A stretch of 34,818 bases of DNA from positions 1 through 34,818 of the forward strand of contig JALNXB010000016.1 of assembly GCA_023230585.1 (NCBI GenBank). Reading direction: 5' to 3'. Position 1 is the first letter of the stretch, and every line of letters begins with the position of its first letter. The position numbers were made by a program, and so were the translations under genes. The stretch is from a bacterium. Lineage in GTDB: Bacteria; Ratteibacteria; UBA8468; B48-G9; JAFGKM01. The notes under the pieces were generated by a model. It was given only the letters and a program-made list of their open reading frames with translations. It had not been told where the DNA came from and searched no databases. Of the stretch, positions 25,511 to 33,519 are shown one piece after another.

Positions 25511-26884
25511 ATGAAATATATGTGGGAAGGAAGATTTGAAAAGAAAGTAAGAGACGATGTAATAGATTTTACTTCTTCACTTGAGTTAGATAAACATCTT
25601 GCTTTTTATGATATAAAGGGGAGCATCGCACACTGTAAAATGCTCAATAAAGCCAATATACTTACATCTGAAGAATCAAAAACAATAATAGAAGGGTTAA
25701 ACCTTGTAGAAAAAGAACTCCGTGAAGGAAAATTTGTTTTTCAACAATCAGATGAAGATATCCACACAGCAATTGAAAGACGGCTCGTCGAACTTGTTGG
25801 GAAAGCTGGAGAAAAACTTCATACTGCACGTTCAAGAAATGACCAGATTGTTCTTGATGAAAAACTTTTCACGAAAGATATTATTCTTGCTATCATTTCA
25901 GAAATAGAGGTTTTACAGAAATCCCTTCTCAGTAAAGCGGAAGAAATGTTTCCCGCAATTATGTCAGCATATACACACTTACAACAAAGCCAACCAGTAC
26001 TTCTTTCACACTACCTTCTTGCTTATATAGAAATGTTGGAAAGAGATAAAAATAGGTTAAAAGATTCTTTGAAGAGAGTAGATATTCTCCCTTCAGGAGC
26101 ATGTGCTTGTTGCGGAACTTCTCTTAATATCGACAGAAACTATATGGCAGAACTTCTTGGGTTTTCTAATGTTTCAAAAAACAGTCTTGATACTGTTTCA
26201 GATAGAGATTTTCTTGCTGAACCTATTAGCGATTGCGCTATATTGATGGTTCACTTATCAAGATTTGCTGAAGATATGATTATATGGAACACATCAGAGT
26301 TTGCGTTTATAGAACTGCCAGACGAATACTGTACAGGTTCAAGCATAATGCCTCAGAAAAAAAACCCCGATGTACTTGAACTAATAAGAGGTAAAGCATC
26401 GTCTTGTATTGCTTCTATTACTGGGATACTTTCTCTACAAAAAGGTCTACCGTTATCATACAACAGAGACCTACAAGAAGATAAAAAGTTTTTTATCCAA
26501 AGTCTTACAGAAACATTGTATTCAGTAAAACTACTTTCTGGCGTTGTGTTAGGCACAATATTTAAAAAGGACCGGCTTATATCTTCTATTACCGAATTTA
26601 CTTTAACAACCGATATAGCTGAGTATCTTGTCAAAAAAAATGTCCCTTTTAGAGAAGCACATAGAATCTGCGGTAAGATAGTACGTTACTGTATAAGTGA
26701 GAAGAAAACTTTTGACTCACTAACCAAAAACGAATGGGAAGAGTTTTCACCCAATTTTTCTGATGATATAATAAACATTTTAAATTATGACACCTCAGTC
26801 AACTCCAAAAACTCTTACGGTGGAACTTCACCTAAACTTGTTCAAAAGGAAATAGAAATATGGAAAAAAAAGATATTAAAATAA
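25511..26884 (+). CDS. argH: Argininosuccinate lyase
   Basis: This enzyme splits argininosuccinate into arginine and fumarate, the last step of arginine synthesis, as a cytoplasmic homotetramer. ATG 25511 follows GAGGA by 5 bases and gives MKYMWEGRF, matching the family start; ATG 25499 overlaps that site. The product has 457 residues. Diagnostic motifs are HTARSRNDQ (~103) and the fumarase/lyase signature GSSIMPQKKNPD (~275) with the catalytic-loop serine. A CACCG segment in ILPSGACACCGTSLN is a cysteine-rich variant of the usual LGAGALAGT. It overlaps lysA by 25 bp. The leader is the repeat block at 25215-25485. Confidence 0.96.
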   Translation: MKYMWEGRFEKKVRDDVIDFTSSLELDKHLAFYDIKGSIAHCKMLNKANILTSEESKTIIEGLNLVEKELREGKFVFQQSDEDIHTAIERRLVELVGKAGEKLHTARSRNDQIVLDEKLFTKDIILAIISEIEVLQKSLLSKAEEMFPAIMSAYTHLQQSQPVLLSHYLLAYIEMLERDKNRLKDSLKRVDILPSGACACCGTSLNIDRNYMAELLGFSNVSKNSLDTVSDRDFLAEPISDCAILMVHLSRFAEDMIIWNTSEFAFIELPDEYCTGSSIMPQKKNPDVLELIRGKASSCIASITGILSLQKGLPLSYNRDLQEDKKFFIQSLTETLYSVKLLSGVVLGTIFKKDRLISSITEFTLTTDIAEYLVKKNVPFREAHRICGKIVRYCISEKKTFDSLTKNEWEEFSPNFSDDIINILNYDTSVNSKNSYGGTSPKLVQKEIEIWKKKILK

Positions 26885-28119
26885 TTTTTGAAGATTTTTT
26901 TGATTACAAAAAAAACATTTTATATGCTGAAGACGTTAGTTTAAAAACAATTGCAACTGAATACGGAACTCCTTCTTTTGTGTATAGCAAAAACTATCTT
27001 CTATCACAAATCAGAAGATTTAAAAATGCTTTTTCAGGAGCAAACTCTCTTATATGTTATTCTGTAAAAGCAAATTCAAACCTAAACATACTAAAAATGA
27101 TGGAAAAAGAAGGCTACGGGGCAGATGTAGTATCAGAAGGAGAGTTAAGGGGCGCTATACTTGCAGGGTTTACTCCTGATAAAATAGTTTTTGCAGGAGT
27201 AGGGAAAAGTGAAGAAGAGATCTCTTATGGCATAAAAAACAATATAAACTGTTTTAATATAGAGAATCAAGAAGAACTCGCTTTAATAGAAAAATATGGA
27301 AAGAAGTTTAACCAGAAAGTTGTATGCAACCTTAGACTAAATTTGGATATAGATGTTGATACTCACGAATATGTAAAAACATCAAAAAACGAAACAAAGT
27401 TTGGTATAGACTTACCGTTAGCTGAAAAGATTATAAAAGAGAGAAAAAAGTATAAATATGCACAAATATTAGGATTTCATCTACACCTTGGTTCTCAACT
27501 TAAAGATGTTACGCCTTATACCTCTGCTTTAAAAAAGGTTAAGATATTTTCCGAGAAAGTAAAGTTCCAACCTAAAATAATTGATATTGGTGGAGGTTTT
27601 GGTATACCTTACTCTAACAAAGATATAGTAACAGAGATTGAGGAGTTTGGTAATGTAATAACACCAATTATCAACTCAATGAAGATAGAATCGCTTATCC
27701 TTGAACCGGGTAGGTTTATTGTTGGTAACACGGCAGTTCTTCTAACAAAAGTTTTATACGTAAAAAAGAGAGACAAGAAGAATTTTGTTATTGTAGACGC
27801 TGCTATGAATGACCTTATCAGACCATCTATTTATGGTAGTTACCACTCTATTTTCCCTATATTGGCTAAAAAGAACAGTATGAGAGCAGATATAGTAGGA
27901 CCTATCTGCGAATCAGGAGATTTTCTTGGTAAAGATATAGATATTCCTTCTGATATAAAAGCAGGCGACCTTATAGCTGTTGCAAGTGCAGGAGCATACT
28001 CTTTTACTATGTCTTCAAATTACAATAGCAGGTTAAAACCTTGCGAAATCTTGGTAGATAACAAAAAAGCCAGTATCATTAGGAAGAGAGAAACTTATAA
28101 AGATTTATGGAAAAGATAG
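26860..28119 (+). CDS. lysA: Diaminopimelate decarboxylase
   Basis: This PLP enzyme decarboxylates meso-diaminopimelate to lysine. The 419-residue protein has the alanine-racemase-like barrel with PLP lysine K70 in YSVKANSN, GFHLHLGSQ (~204), DIGGGFG (~241), LEPGRF (~280) and CESGDFLG (~349), whose cysteine completes the partner subunit's active site. AGAYSFTMSSNYN near the C-terminus is also typical. The start lies inside the end of argH (25-bp overlap) after AAAGGA, so the pair is coupled. The 3' end overlaps the convergent apbE by 15 bp. Confidence 0.96.
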   Translation: MEKKDIKIIFEDFFDYKKNILYAEDVSLKTIATEYGTPSFVYSKNYLLSQIRRFKNAFSGANSLICYSVKANSNLNILKMMEKEGYGADVVSEGELRGAILAGFTPDKIVFAGVGKSEEEISYGIKNNINCFNIENQEELALIEKYGKKFNQKVVCNLRLNLDIDVDTHEYVKTSKNETKFGIDLPLAEKIIKERKKYKYAQILGFHLHLGSQLKDVTPYTSALKKVKIFSEKVKFQPKIIDIGGGFGIPYSNKDIVTEIEEFGNVITPIINSMKIESLILEPGRFIVGNTAVLLTKVLYVKKRDKKNFVIVDAAMNDLIRPSIYGSYHSIFPILAKKNSMRADIVGPICESGDFLGKDIDIPSDIKAGDLIAVASAGAYSFTMSSNYNSRLKPCEILVDNKKASIIRKRETYKDLWKR

Positions 28120-29088
28120 TTTTGAAAAATTGTTACTTTCATAAATTTTTCTGTTTCCATCTATTATGAAAGCTCCAATATTATTTACTTTCTGGATAGT
28201 CTGAAGACTTTTTTTTGCCCCAAGAACAAAGAAAGCAGTTGCAAACCCATCTGCAGTTGCACAATCAGAAGCAACAACTGTTACGCTTAAAGGAAACCCC
28301 TGAACAGTTTTACCAGTTAAAGGGTTTATAATATGCCCGTATTTTTTACCTTTAATAGAGTAGAACCTTTCATAAGTACCAGATGTTGCAATAGCAGAAT
28401 TTTTTATTCCAACCCTTCTTAGTATATATCTTTTTCTTAATGGATGTTGTATCCCAATCTGCCAATCTTTTCCTTTTAAGTTTTTCCCAAAAGCAAATAT
28501 ATCGCCTCCAGCATTAACCATACCGTTCTTTACGCCTTCTTTTTTAAGAAACTCTACAACCTTATCAACCATATATCCTTTTGCTATCCCTCCAAGGTCT
28601 ATCTCAAAATTTTTAGGCATCTCCACAACGTTTCCTTTTAAAACAATTTTTTCCCAACCAACAGATTTCAGGGTCTCTTCAATTTCATTTTTTGTTGGGG
28701 CACTATTTCGTTTTTCAGCTTTCTTATAAATTTTAATCAATGGTTTACAGGTTATATCAAAAGCTCCATTTGTAATACTGCTTATATAAAAAGATTTTTT
28801 AAGCAGGTAAATTGTATCATCAGAAACCTTTAATTTTTTTAGTCTATTAAGTTGGCTGATTTCACTATCTTTATCATAAATAGAAAAGATTTTTTCTATC
28901 CTTTTCATTTCAATAAAAGCTTCATCTAAAACCTTTTCATTTTCTTTTATAGGTTCAATAGTGATTTTGACAAAAGTTCCAGCAACTATCTCTTGCTGAG
29001 ATACATAGGTTTTTCCATAAACAACAGGTACTATAAAGAAAGTTGTAAGTAGAAACAATATAGTTAGTTTTATTTGAGTTTTTAACAT
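28105..29088 (-). CDS. apbE: FAD:protein FMN transferase (ApbE family), exported
   Basis: ApbE attaches FMN covalently to threonines of exported flavoproteins such as Rnf/Nqr subunits. The 327-residue protein has a signal peptide (~1-25, VVYG before Lys26) without a lipobox. Family motifs are IDLGGIAKGYMVDKV, NAGGDIFAFG, ATSGTYERF followed by YGHIINPLTGK, and the metal-site segment DCATADGFATAFF. The gene starts 15 bp after the isomerase gene with no ribosome site visible, so it probably depends on that gene's translation. Its target flavoprotein is not in this window. It should not be confused with the UPF0280 gene at 23397, which shares the fold. Confidence 0.92.
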   Translation of the reverse strand: MLKTQIKLTILFLLTTFFIVPVVYGKTYVSQQEIVAGTFVKITIEPIKENEKVLDEAFIEMKRIEKIFSIYDKDSEISQLNRLKKLKVSDDTIYLLKKSFYISSITNGAFDITCKPLIKIYKKAEKRNSAPTKNEIEETLKSVGWEKIVLKGNVVEMPKNFEIDLGGIAKGYMVDKVVEFLKKEGVKNGMVNAGGDIFAFGKNLKGKDWQIGIQHPLRKRYILRRVGIKNSAIATSGTYERFYSIKGKKYGHIINPLTGKTVQGFPLSVTVVASDCATADGFATAFFVLGAKKSLQTIQKVNNIGAFIIDGNRKIYESNNFSKLSFP

Positions 29089-29103
29089 TGTTATACTATT
29101 GTT

Positions 29104-30081
29104 TTATTTCAAAATTCTCTCGTTAAGTATTGATAACACAGAAACTATATCTCTTTTTTGTAAACAATGCTCAAGGTTGGAACTTCTCAACTCTTTAGCG
29201 AGTTTTATAAAATTAATCGTATTGTTTACTGAACATTCTAACGCTTTAACTCCATTTTCCCTATACGGAAAAACATCCATCAGATACCAACCATCATAGT
29301 TACAAACATCTAGCCAATAACAGAACTCAAGAGTTTCCCAAAATGAAACACTTCCAACTATAAGGTCGTGGTCAAAATCTCTATAATTATCGTTAAGGTG
29401 CACTTCAAAGAGTTTATCTTCATTTGCAAGAAGAACCACTGATTCAGCAGGATTTTCACCTGCTACAAGACTATGTCCATAGTCAACCACACCTCCAACA
29501 TTAGGTAAATCGATAGATTTTAATAGGTATAACAGTATCCCTACATTTCTTATAAAAAGATTTGTACGTGGTTCCTTTGGCTTATATTCAATACCTATCT
29601 TAACATCTTTCCTATACTCGCCTATCTCTTGCAAAGATTCAACAATATACCCCCAAGACTTTTTGTAGTCTGCTTGAAAAGGATAGTCAAACCCATCTTG
29701 CCCAGGCCAAATCAGAACACTTTCAGCTCCCATTAAAACCGAAACATCTATTGTTTCTTTGAGAACTCTTATAGATTCCCTTCTTATACCTAAGTCTGGT
29801 GAAGAGATACTACCCTGTTTCCATCTTTTGTCTGGGTATATACCTGCCTCTACAGTACATAAAACCTTACCTTCTTTTTCGCAGGCAGATTTTATGTCAG
29901 GTATATCTTCCTTTACAAACTGGTACGGATAATCGAGAGCAATCCCTAATAGCCCTTCAATCTTACCTGCCATCTGTATCTGTTCTACCAAAGAAACTTT
30001 TTCTCTATAACCGTCTGTAACAAACCTTTCAACGCAAGGTGAAAAAGGTGAAAATCCGCTTCCAATTTTATATGTTTTCAT
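29104..30081 (-). CDS. Xylose-isomerase-like TIM-barrel sugar isomerase/epimerase
   Basis: This 325-residue cytoplasmic protein resembles the L-rhamnose isomerase/ketose 3-epimerase branch of xylose-isomerase-like barrels. Visible metal and substrate residues are E165 and K167 in IEYKPKEPR, D200 and H203 in VVDYGHS, and H228 in EVHLND. LIWPGQDGFDYPFQADY (~123-139) is typical of the rhamnose isomerase-like subgroup as I recall it. It would interconvert an aldose and ketose or epimerise a ketose; the sugar is uncertain. If the secreted proteins at 0.7-18.8 kb release rhamnose-containing products, this could help use them, but the distance makes that speculative. GAGG lies 4 bases before the start. 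Confidence 0.75.
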   Translation of the reverse strand: MKTYKIGSGFSPFSPCVERFVTDGYREKVSLVEQIQMAGKIEGLLGIALDYPYQFVKEDIPDIKSACEKEGKVLCTVEAGIYPDKRWKQGSISSPDLGIRRESIRVLKETIDVSVLMGAESVLIWPGQDGFDYPFQADYKKSWGYIVESLQEIGEYRKDVKIGIEYKPKEPRTNLFIRNVGILLYLLKSIDLPNVGGVVDYGHSLVAGENPAESVVLLANEDKLFEVHLNDNYRDFDHDLIVGSVSFWETLEFCYWLDVCNYDGWYLMDVFPYRENGVKALECSVNNTINFIKLAKELRSSNLEHCLQKRDIVSVLSILNERILK

Positions 30082-30097
30082 AAAGCCTCTCTTTTTT

Positions 30098-30471
30098 TAG
30101 TTTTTATCGTTACCGCCCCAATTTTACCATCCTGAACTTGTTTCAGGATCTCTAACTTAACCCACTTTGGTAAAAGGCACAACGTGAAAAACGAGATTCC
30201 GGATCAAGTCCGGAATGACATGCAGGGGTTGTCTAATTTTTTATCGTTACGGCTTTCATTTTTTCTTAGCCTGCCAACAGCCACTCACCCTTGATCCTTC
30301 TCTCCCTCGGAAATACTCGGGACAAGCCCAAGGGTAGAGGGCAAAGAAGGGGAGTGAGTAGACACCCCATACGTCTTTCTTTTATGCTTTTATCTGCCGC
30401 TTTGTGGCATTGCGAGGAATGCCTTCTAATGACGTGGCAACCCTCGTCTTTATCCTTATTATTTTTTGTCG
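30098..30471 (-). repeat. Mosaic intergenic repeat block (copy 5, inverted) between isomerase and amidohydrolase genes
   Basis: Read on the minus strand, the block runs from just after the amidohydrolase stop. It has GGATAAAGACGAGGGTTGCCACGTC...CATTCCTCGC (~30445-30405), AAAGCATAAAAGAAAGACGTATGGGG (here split: ~30390 to ~30360), the GTGTCTACTCACTCC module (~30365-30345), CTCTACCCTTGGG (~30339), GCAGGCTAAG (30274) and the 88-bp unit (30216-30129). Module order and orientation match the other blocks relative to the downstream gene. The plus-strand frame 30291-30542 is repeat translation. Confidence 0.8.
30129..30216 (-). repeat. REPIN-like 88-bp double-hairpin unit, copy 5 (type B, inverted)
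   Basis: Hairpins at 30196-30216 and 30129-30149 are both perfect 8-bp stems with 5-base loops, again 46 bases apart. The T-run after the first hairpin points in the direction of the upstream amidohydrolase gene, so it could terminate that operon. Confidence 0.85.
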
Positions 30472-31254
30472 TTAAAAAAGATTTGGCTCATAAACCTTTA
30501 GAGCATTTAACCCCAAAATCTTTTCTTTCTGCTCATCTGTGACAGAAGAAAGAATTATTCTTGGCAGATAAGAAGCAGGGTCAAACCAGGGCCAATCTGT
30601 TCCAAAAATAATCTTTTCAACACCAACAGAACCTACCAATTCAGGTATAAGATTATAACAGAATATATCGCCAGCTATATCAAGGTACACATTTTCAAAC
30701 CTTTTTGCTAACTCAACAGCATCCTTTCTTCCGTTACCTCGCCCACCGCTATGCCCCATAACAAAAAAGACCTCTTGATAATTTTCAAGGTACTTGGTAA
30801 ATAACGATGGTAAAGAAAATTTCTGTTCAGGGTTATCGGTCAAACTCCAGGTATGAGAAAGTATTGGCAACTGGTACTCTTTTGCATAGTTCCACACAGG
30901 TAAATATTTTGGGTCATCGGCGTAAGTCTTATGAAAACTTGGATGAATTTTTATTCCTATCAACCCACCGCTTTTTAAACTTTTATCAAGATATTCTAAA
31001 GATGCCTGAATATCTGTTGGAGTATACACCCCAAAATAAGGTATTTTACCTCCAGACTCTTGATACGCACTGATAGAACTTTCGTACCCTTCTTTAAAAC
31101 GGCACAACAACCATTTGTAATGGCAAGAGTAAGCCCGTTTTATCCCATAAGTTTTCATACATAAAAGTAATTGTTGAATATCTTTTTTAGGGACAAAATT
31201 ATAAGGGTCACACCCCAAATGTAAATGCCCATCTACAATGGTTATTTTATTCAT
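30472..31254 (-). CDS. Amidohydrolase-2 family TIM-barrel metal hydrolase
   Basis: This 260-residue cytoplasmic protein keeps the full metal-site set of amidohydrolase_2 (COG2159-like) enzymes: H10 and H12 in DGHLHLG, H104 in IKIHPSFH, H134 in LSHTW, H168 in MGHSGG and D220 in FGTDWPWFDP. Relatives hydrolyse or decarboxylate small organic acids, lactones or amides; the substrate here is unknown. Its ATG overlaps the TGA of the preceding gene (31251-31254), with AAAGGTGA inside that gene's end as ribosome site. It is third in the operon after the aminotransferase and a degenerate homologue. The stop is followed at once by a repeat block. Confidence 0.85.
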   Translation of the reverse strand: MNKITIVDGHLHLGCDPYNFVPKKDIQQLLLCMKTYGIKRAYSCHYKWLLCRFKEGYESSISAYQESGGKIPYFGVYTPTDIQASLEYLDKSLKSGGLIGIKIHPSFHKTYADDPKYLPVWNYAKEYQLPILSHTWSLTDNPEQKFSLPSLFTKYLENYQEVFFVMGHSGGRGNGRKDAVELAKRFENVYLDIAGDIFCYNLIPELVGSVGVEKIIFGTDWPWFDPASYLPRIILSSVTDEQKEKILGLNALKVYEPNLF

Positions 31255-32066
31255 AAAAAGTCACCTTTAATCAACCTTCTTATATTATCACCAGATATAC
31301 CAGTCTGTTCTATTTCAGAAATATTTTCGTTTAACAATAGACCTATCGGCACTAAAGGGTCATTTACAGGTGCGTAAGAACTAAAAAGTAACCTCTCATA
31401 ACCAATGTTTTTAATAAAATATTCAAGCAGGCCGGGAGCACCAAGATTAGAGATGTCGGTATACACATTAGAACATTTCTTCATAAGAGGAAGTAACATT
31501 CTTGTATGATATATAATTTTTTTTATTTGGGTCTCAAGCACAATTTGAAGTTTTGGAAAAGATGTAGCGAGAAGTTGAATATCAGTAAAAGAGGTTTCTG
31601 TATGAAATATAAAGAGAGGTATTTTATTATAAATAAGGGTTTCACATAAAGAGCCTATACACCATTCAACAGGTTTAAACTTGTAAGTTGTTGGATAGAT
31701 TCTTACACCTCTGACTTTTTCGTTTAAAATCTGGTCTTCAAGAATATTTTTATACCCATCTTTTTCAGGAAAGATTGGAAGCCCTGTAACCACAGCGTAC
31801 CAGTTGTTCTTGTCTTTAATTGAGTTGATAAGAAACTTGTTACTCTCATCAACAGAATATTTTCCATCTATCCAATGAGAAACAAGAGTCCCTTGAATAT
31901 TATATTTTTGTTCAATTTCTGTCAGAAGTGGAACGGTACCTTCAGACATAAGAGGAAAAAGAGAAGTTCTGCCAAGCCAAAAACCAACATCAAAAATTTT
32001 CATAGAGAAAATCTTTTCAGATAATACTGTTTTTATTAACCTTATATCTCCTACCTTATTTTCCAT
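31251..32066 (-). CDS. Amidohydrolase-like protein lacking the metal-binding motif
   Basis: This 271-residue protein aligns by eye with the next gene's product in barrel elements: FDVGFWLG (25-32) where an active enzyme has D-x-H-x-H-x-G, VRGVRIYPTTYKF (118-130), LFIFHTE (151-157) and FSSYAPVNDP (228-237) where FGTDWP is expected. Only H155 of the usual ligands is evident, so it is probably not a metal hydrolase. It could be a regulatory or structural partner of the intact homologue, or a diverged enzyme using other chemistry. The start is uncertain: ATG 32066 has no ribosome site and may rely on coupling to the aminotransferase stop 10 bp upstream, while ATG 32003 (MKIFDVGF) is an alternative. 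Confidence 0.7.
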   Translation of the reverse strand: MENKVGDIRLIKTVLSEKIFSMKIFDVGFWLGRTSLFPLMSEGTVPLLTEIEQKYNIQGTLVSHWIDGKYSVDESNKFLINSIKDKNNWYAVVTGLPIFPEKDGYKNILEDQILNEKVRGVRIYPTTYKFKPVEWCIGSLCETLIYNKIPLFIFHTETSFTDIQLLATSFPKLQIVLETQIKKIIYHTRMLLPLMKKCSNVYTDISNLGAPGLLEYFIKNIGYERLLFSSYAPVNDPLVPIGLLLNENISEIEQTGISGDNIRRLIKGDFL

Positions 32067-32075
32067 ACTTTAAAT

Positions 32076-33410
32076 CTATTTACAAAAAACTTTTTTTAAG
32101 GTATCTGTTAAAGCGTTGAGAACCTCATCACATTCAGTTCTATTTATAATAAGAGGCGGTTTTATCTTTAAAACCTGTTTGCAAGGACCAGCCATACCCA
32201 ATATTACTCCACGGTTCATCATCTCTTTTCTTATCTCAGCAGCCTCTTCTACAGCAGGTAAAAGAGTTTCATTATCTTTCACAAACTCAATACCTATATG
32301 TAGTCCTGCTTGCCTGATATCCCCAATCTGAGGAAAATCTTTCTGTAACAACTCAAGTCCTTCCCTAAGATAGTTACCCATTTTTCTTGTATTTTCAAGT
32401 ATACCGTTCTGCATCATCTTTATAAGTTTTATAGCGCCCATCTGAGACAGACTATTGTTTGCAAAAGTATGTAGTTCCTCTCCGTCTTGCTGAAAACCTT
32501 TTAATTTATCAGATATAATAATTGCAGCCAAAGGTAAACCTCCACCTAACCCTTTACCCAAAACAATAATATCTGGAGTAACCCCAAAATAGTCGGCAGC
32601 AAAAAATTCTCCAATTCTGCAGTATGTCTGTATTTCATCAAAAATTAAAGGGATATTATACTTATCACAAATCCTTCTAACCTCTTGCAGGTATTCAACT
32701 GGAAGTATCACCTGCCCACCGCTTGCTTGAATAGGTTCAAGAATAAACCCTGCAACATTTCCAGACACACCTTTTTGGATAGTAAGTTCAAGAATTTTAG
32801 CACAAGCCAACCCGCACGTAGGTCTCCTTAGCCCAAGAAAACATCTGTAACAGTTTGGGTTAGGAACTCTTATAAAAGGTTTAGTTAAAGATAAAAACCT
32901 GCTACCTCCTATAAGATTGCCAGCTGACCTTGTTGACATCCAAGTAGCACCAAGTGAACCCAATGTAGAACCATGGTAAGAATCGTAAAGACACAAAAAA
33001 TCTCTTGAAGTTTCTGTGTTTTTCATACAAATTTTCATAGCCGCTTCAATCGCAGGTCCACCTCCAACAGTAAAAGAGACCCTGTTTAACCCTGGTGGTG
33101 CTATCTCTGAGAGAAGATTTGCAAGATAATACCTTACAGGTGTATGCACTCCTTGGTGTATATGAGACATATTTTTTAGGTGTTCACATAAAATTTCGTT
33201 CATCTCTTGGTTTGCGTGACCAAGATACATAGCCCAACTTTGGCTTGTACAATCTATATAAGATTTGTTATCCACATCGTAAACACGGACACCTTTCCCT
33301 TTCTTAATAACAGGTATACCCCTTGTGCCACCACCAAGCATAAGGTGTTTTTCATATTTCTTTATAGTTGACTCATCCATACTATATATTTCTGCAAGAA
33401 GTTTTTCCAT
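32076..33410 (-). CDS. Class III PLP-dependent aminotransferase
   Basis: ATG 33410 is preferred over 33416 because GGAGG then sits 7 bases away. The 444-residue protein has the class III fold: VGGGPAIEAAMK, YDSYHGSTLG, IFDEIQTYCRIGEFFA with the cofactor-contacting Asp (258), and the PLP lysine K286 in VLGKGLGGGLPLAA. Four cysteines in NPNCYRCFLGLRRPTCGLAC (187, 190, 199, 203) form a pair-of-pairs pattern seen in some 4-aminobutyrate-type members; metal or Fe-S binding is possible but unproven. It likely moves an amino group to or from an omega-amino acid, aldehyde or sugar-derived ketone. It leads an operon with two amidohydrolase-like genes under the promoter at 33448. Confidence 0.9.
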   Translation of the reverse strand: MEKLLAEIYSMDESTIKKYEKHLMLGGGTRGIPVIKKGKGVRVYDVDNKSYIDCTSQSWAMYLGHANQEMNEILCEHLKNMSHIHQGVHTPVRYYLANLLSEIAPPGLNRVSFTVGGGPAIEAAMKICMKNTETSRDFLCLYDSYHGSTLGSLGATWMSTRSAGNLIGGSRFLSLTKPFIRVPNPNCYRCFLGLRRPTCGLACAKILELTIQKGVSGNVAGFILEPIQASGGQVILPVEYLQEVRRICDKYNIPLIFDEIQTYCRIGEFFAADYFGVTPDIIVLGKGLGGGLPLAAIIISDKLKGFQQDGEELHTFANNSLSQMGAIKLIKMMQNGILENTRKMGNYLREGLELLQKDFPQIGDIRQAGLHIGIEFVKDNETLLPAVEEAAEIRKEMMNRGVILGMAGPCKQVLKIKPPLIINRTECDEVLNALTDTLKKVFCK

Positions 33411-33447
33411 TGACATACCTCCAAAAAAAAATTAAACTATTTGAAGT

Positions 33448-33476
33448 ATTATAAAAAAACATAAAGTTTTTGTCAA
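33448..33476 (-). promoter_or_regulatory. Near-perfect sigma-70 promoter of the aminotransferase operon
   Basis: On the minus strand TTGACA (33471-33476), exactly 17 bases, then TATAAT (33448-33453) both match consensus. The predicted start is near 33441, giving a leader of about 31 nucleotides with GGAGG. Confidence 0.85.
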
Positions 33477-33519
33477 TCTTTAAACTAAACAAATGTGATC
33501 AACTTGTCAAAGGAGAAGA

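Noticed and set aside
25215..30471. Composite transposon bounded by the inverted 146-bp repeats
   Set aside because: There is no transposase, no target-site duplication was recognised, and the same modules occur singly elsewhere, so a dispersed repeat is the simpler reading.
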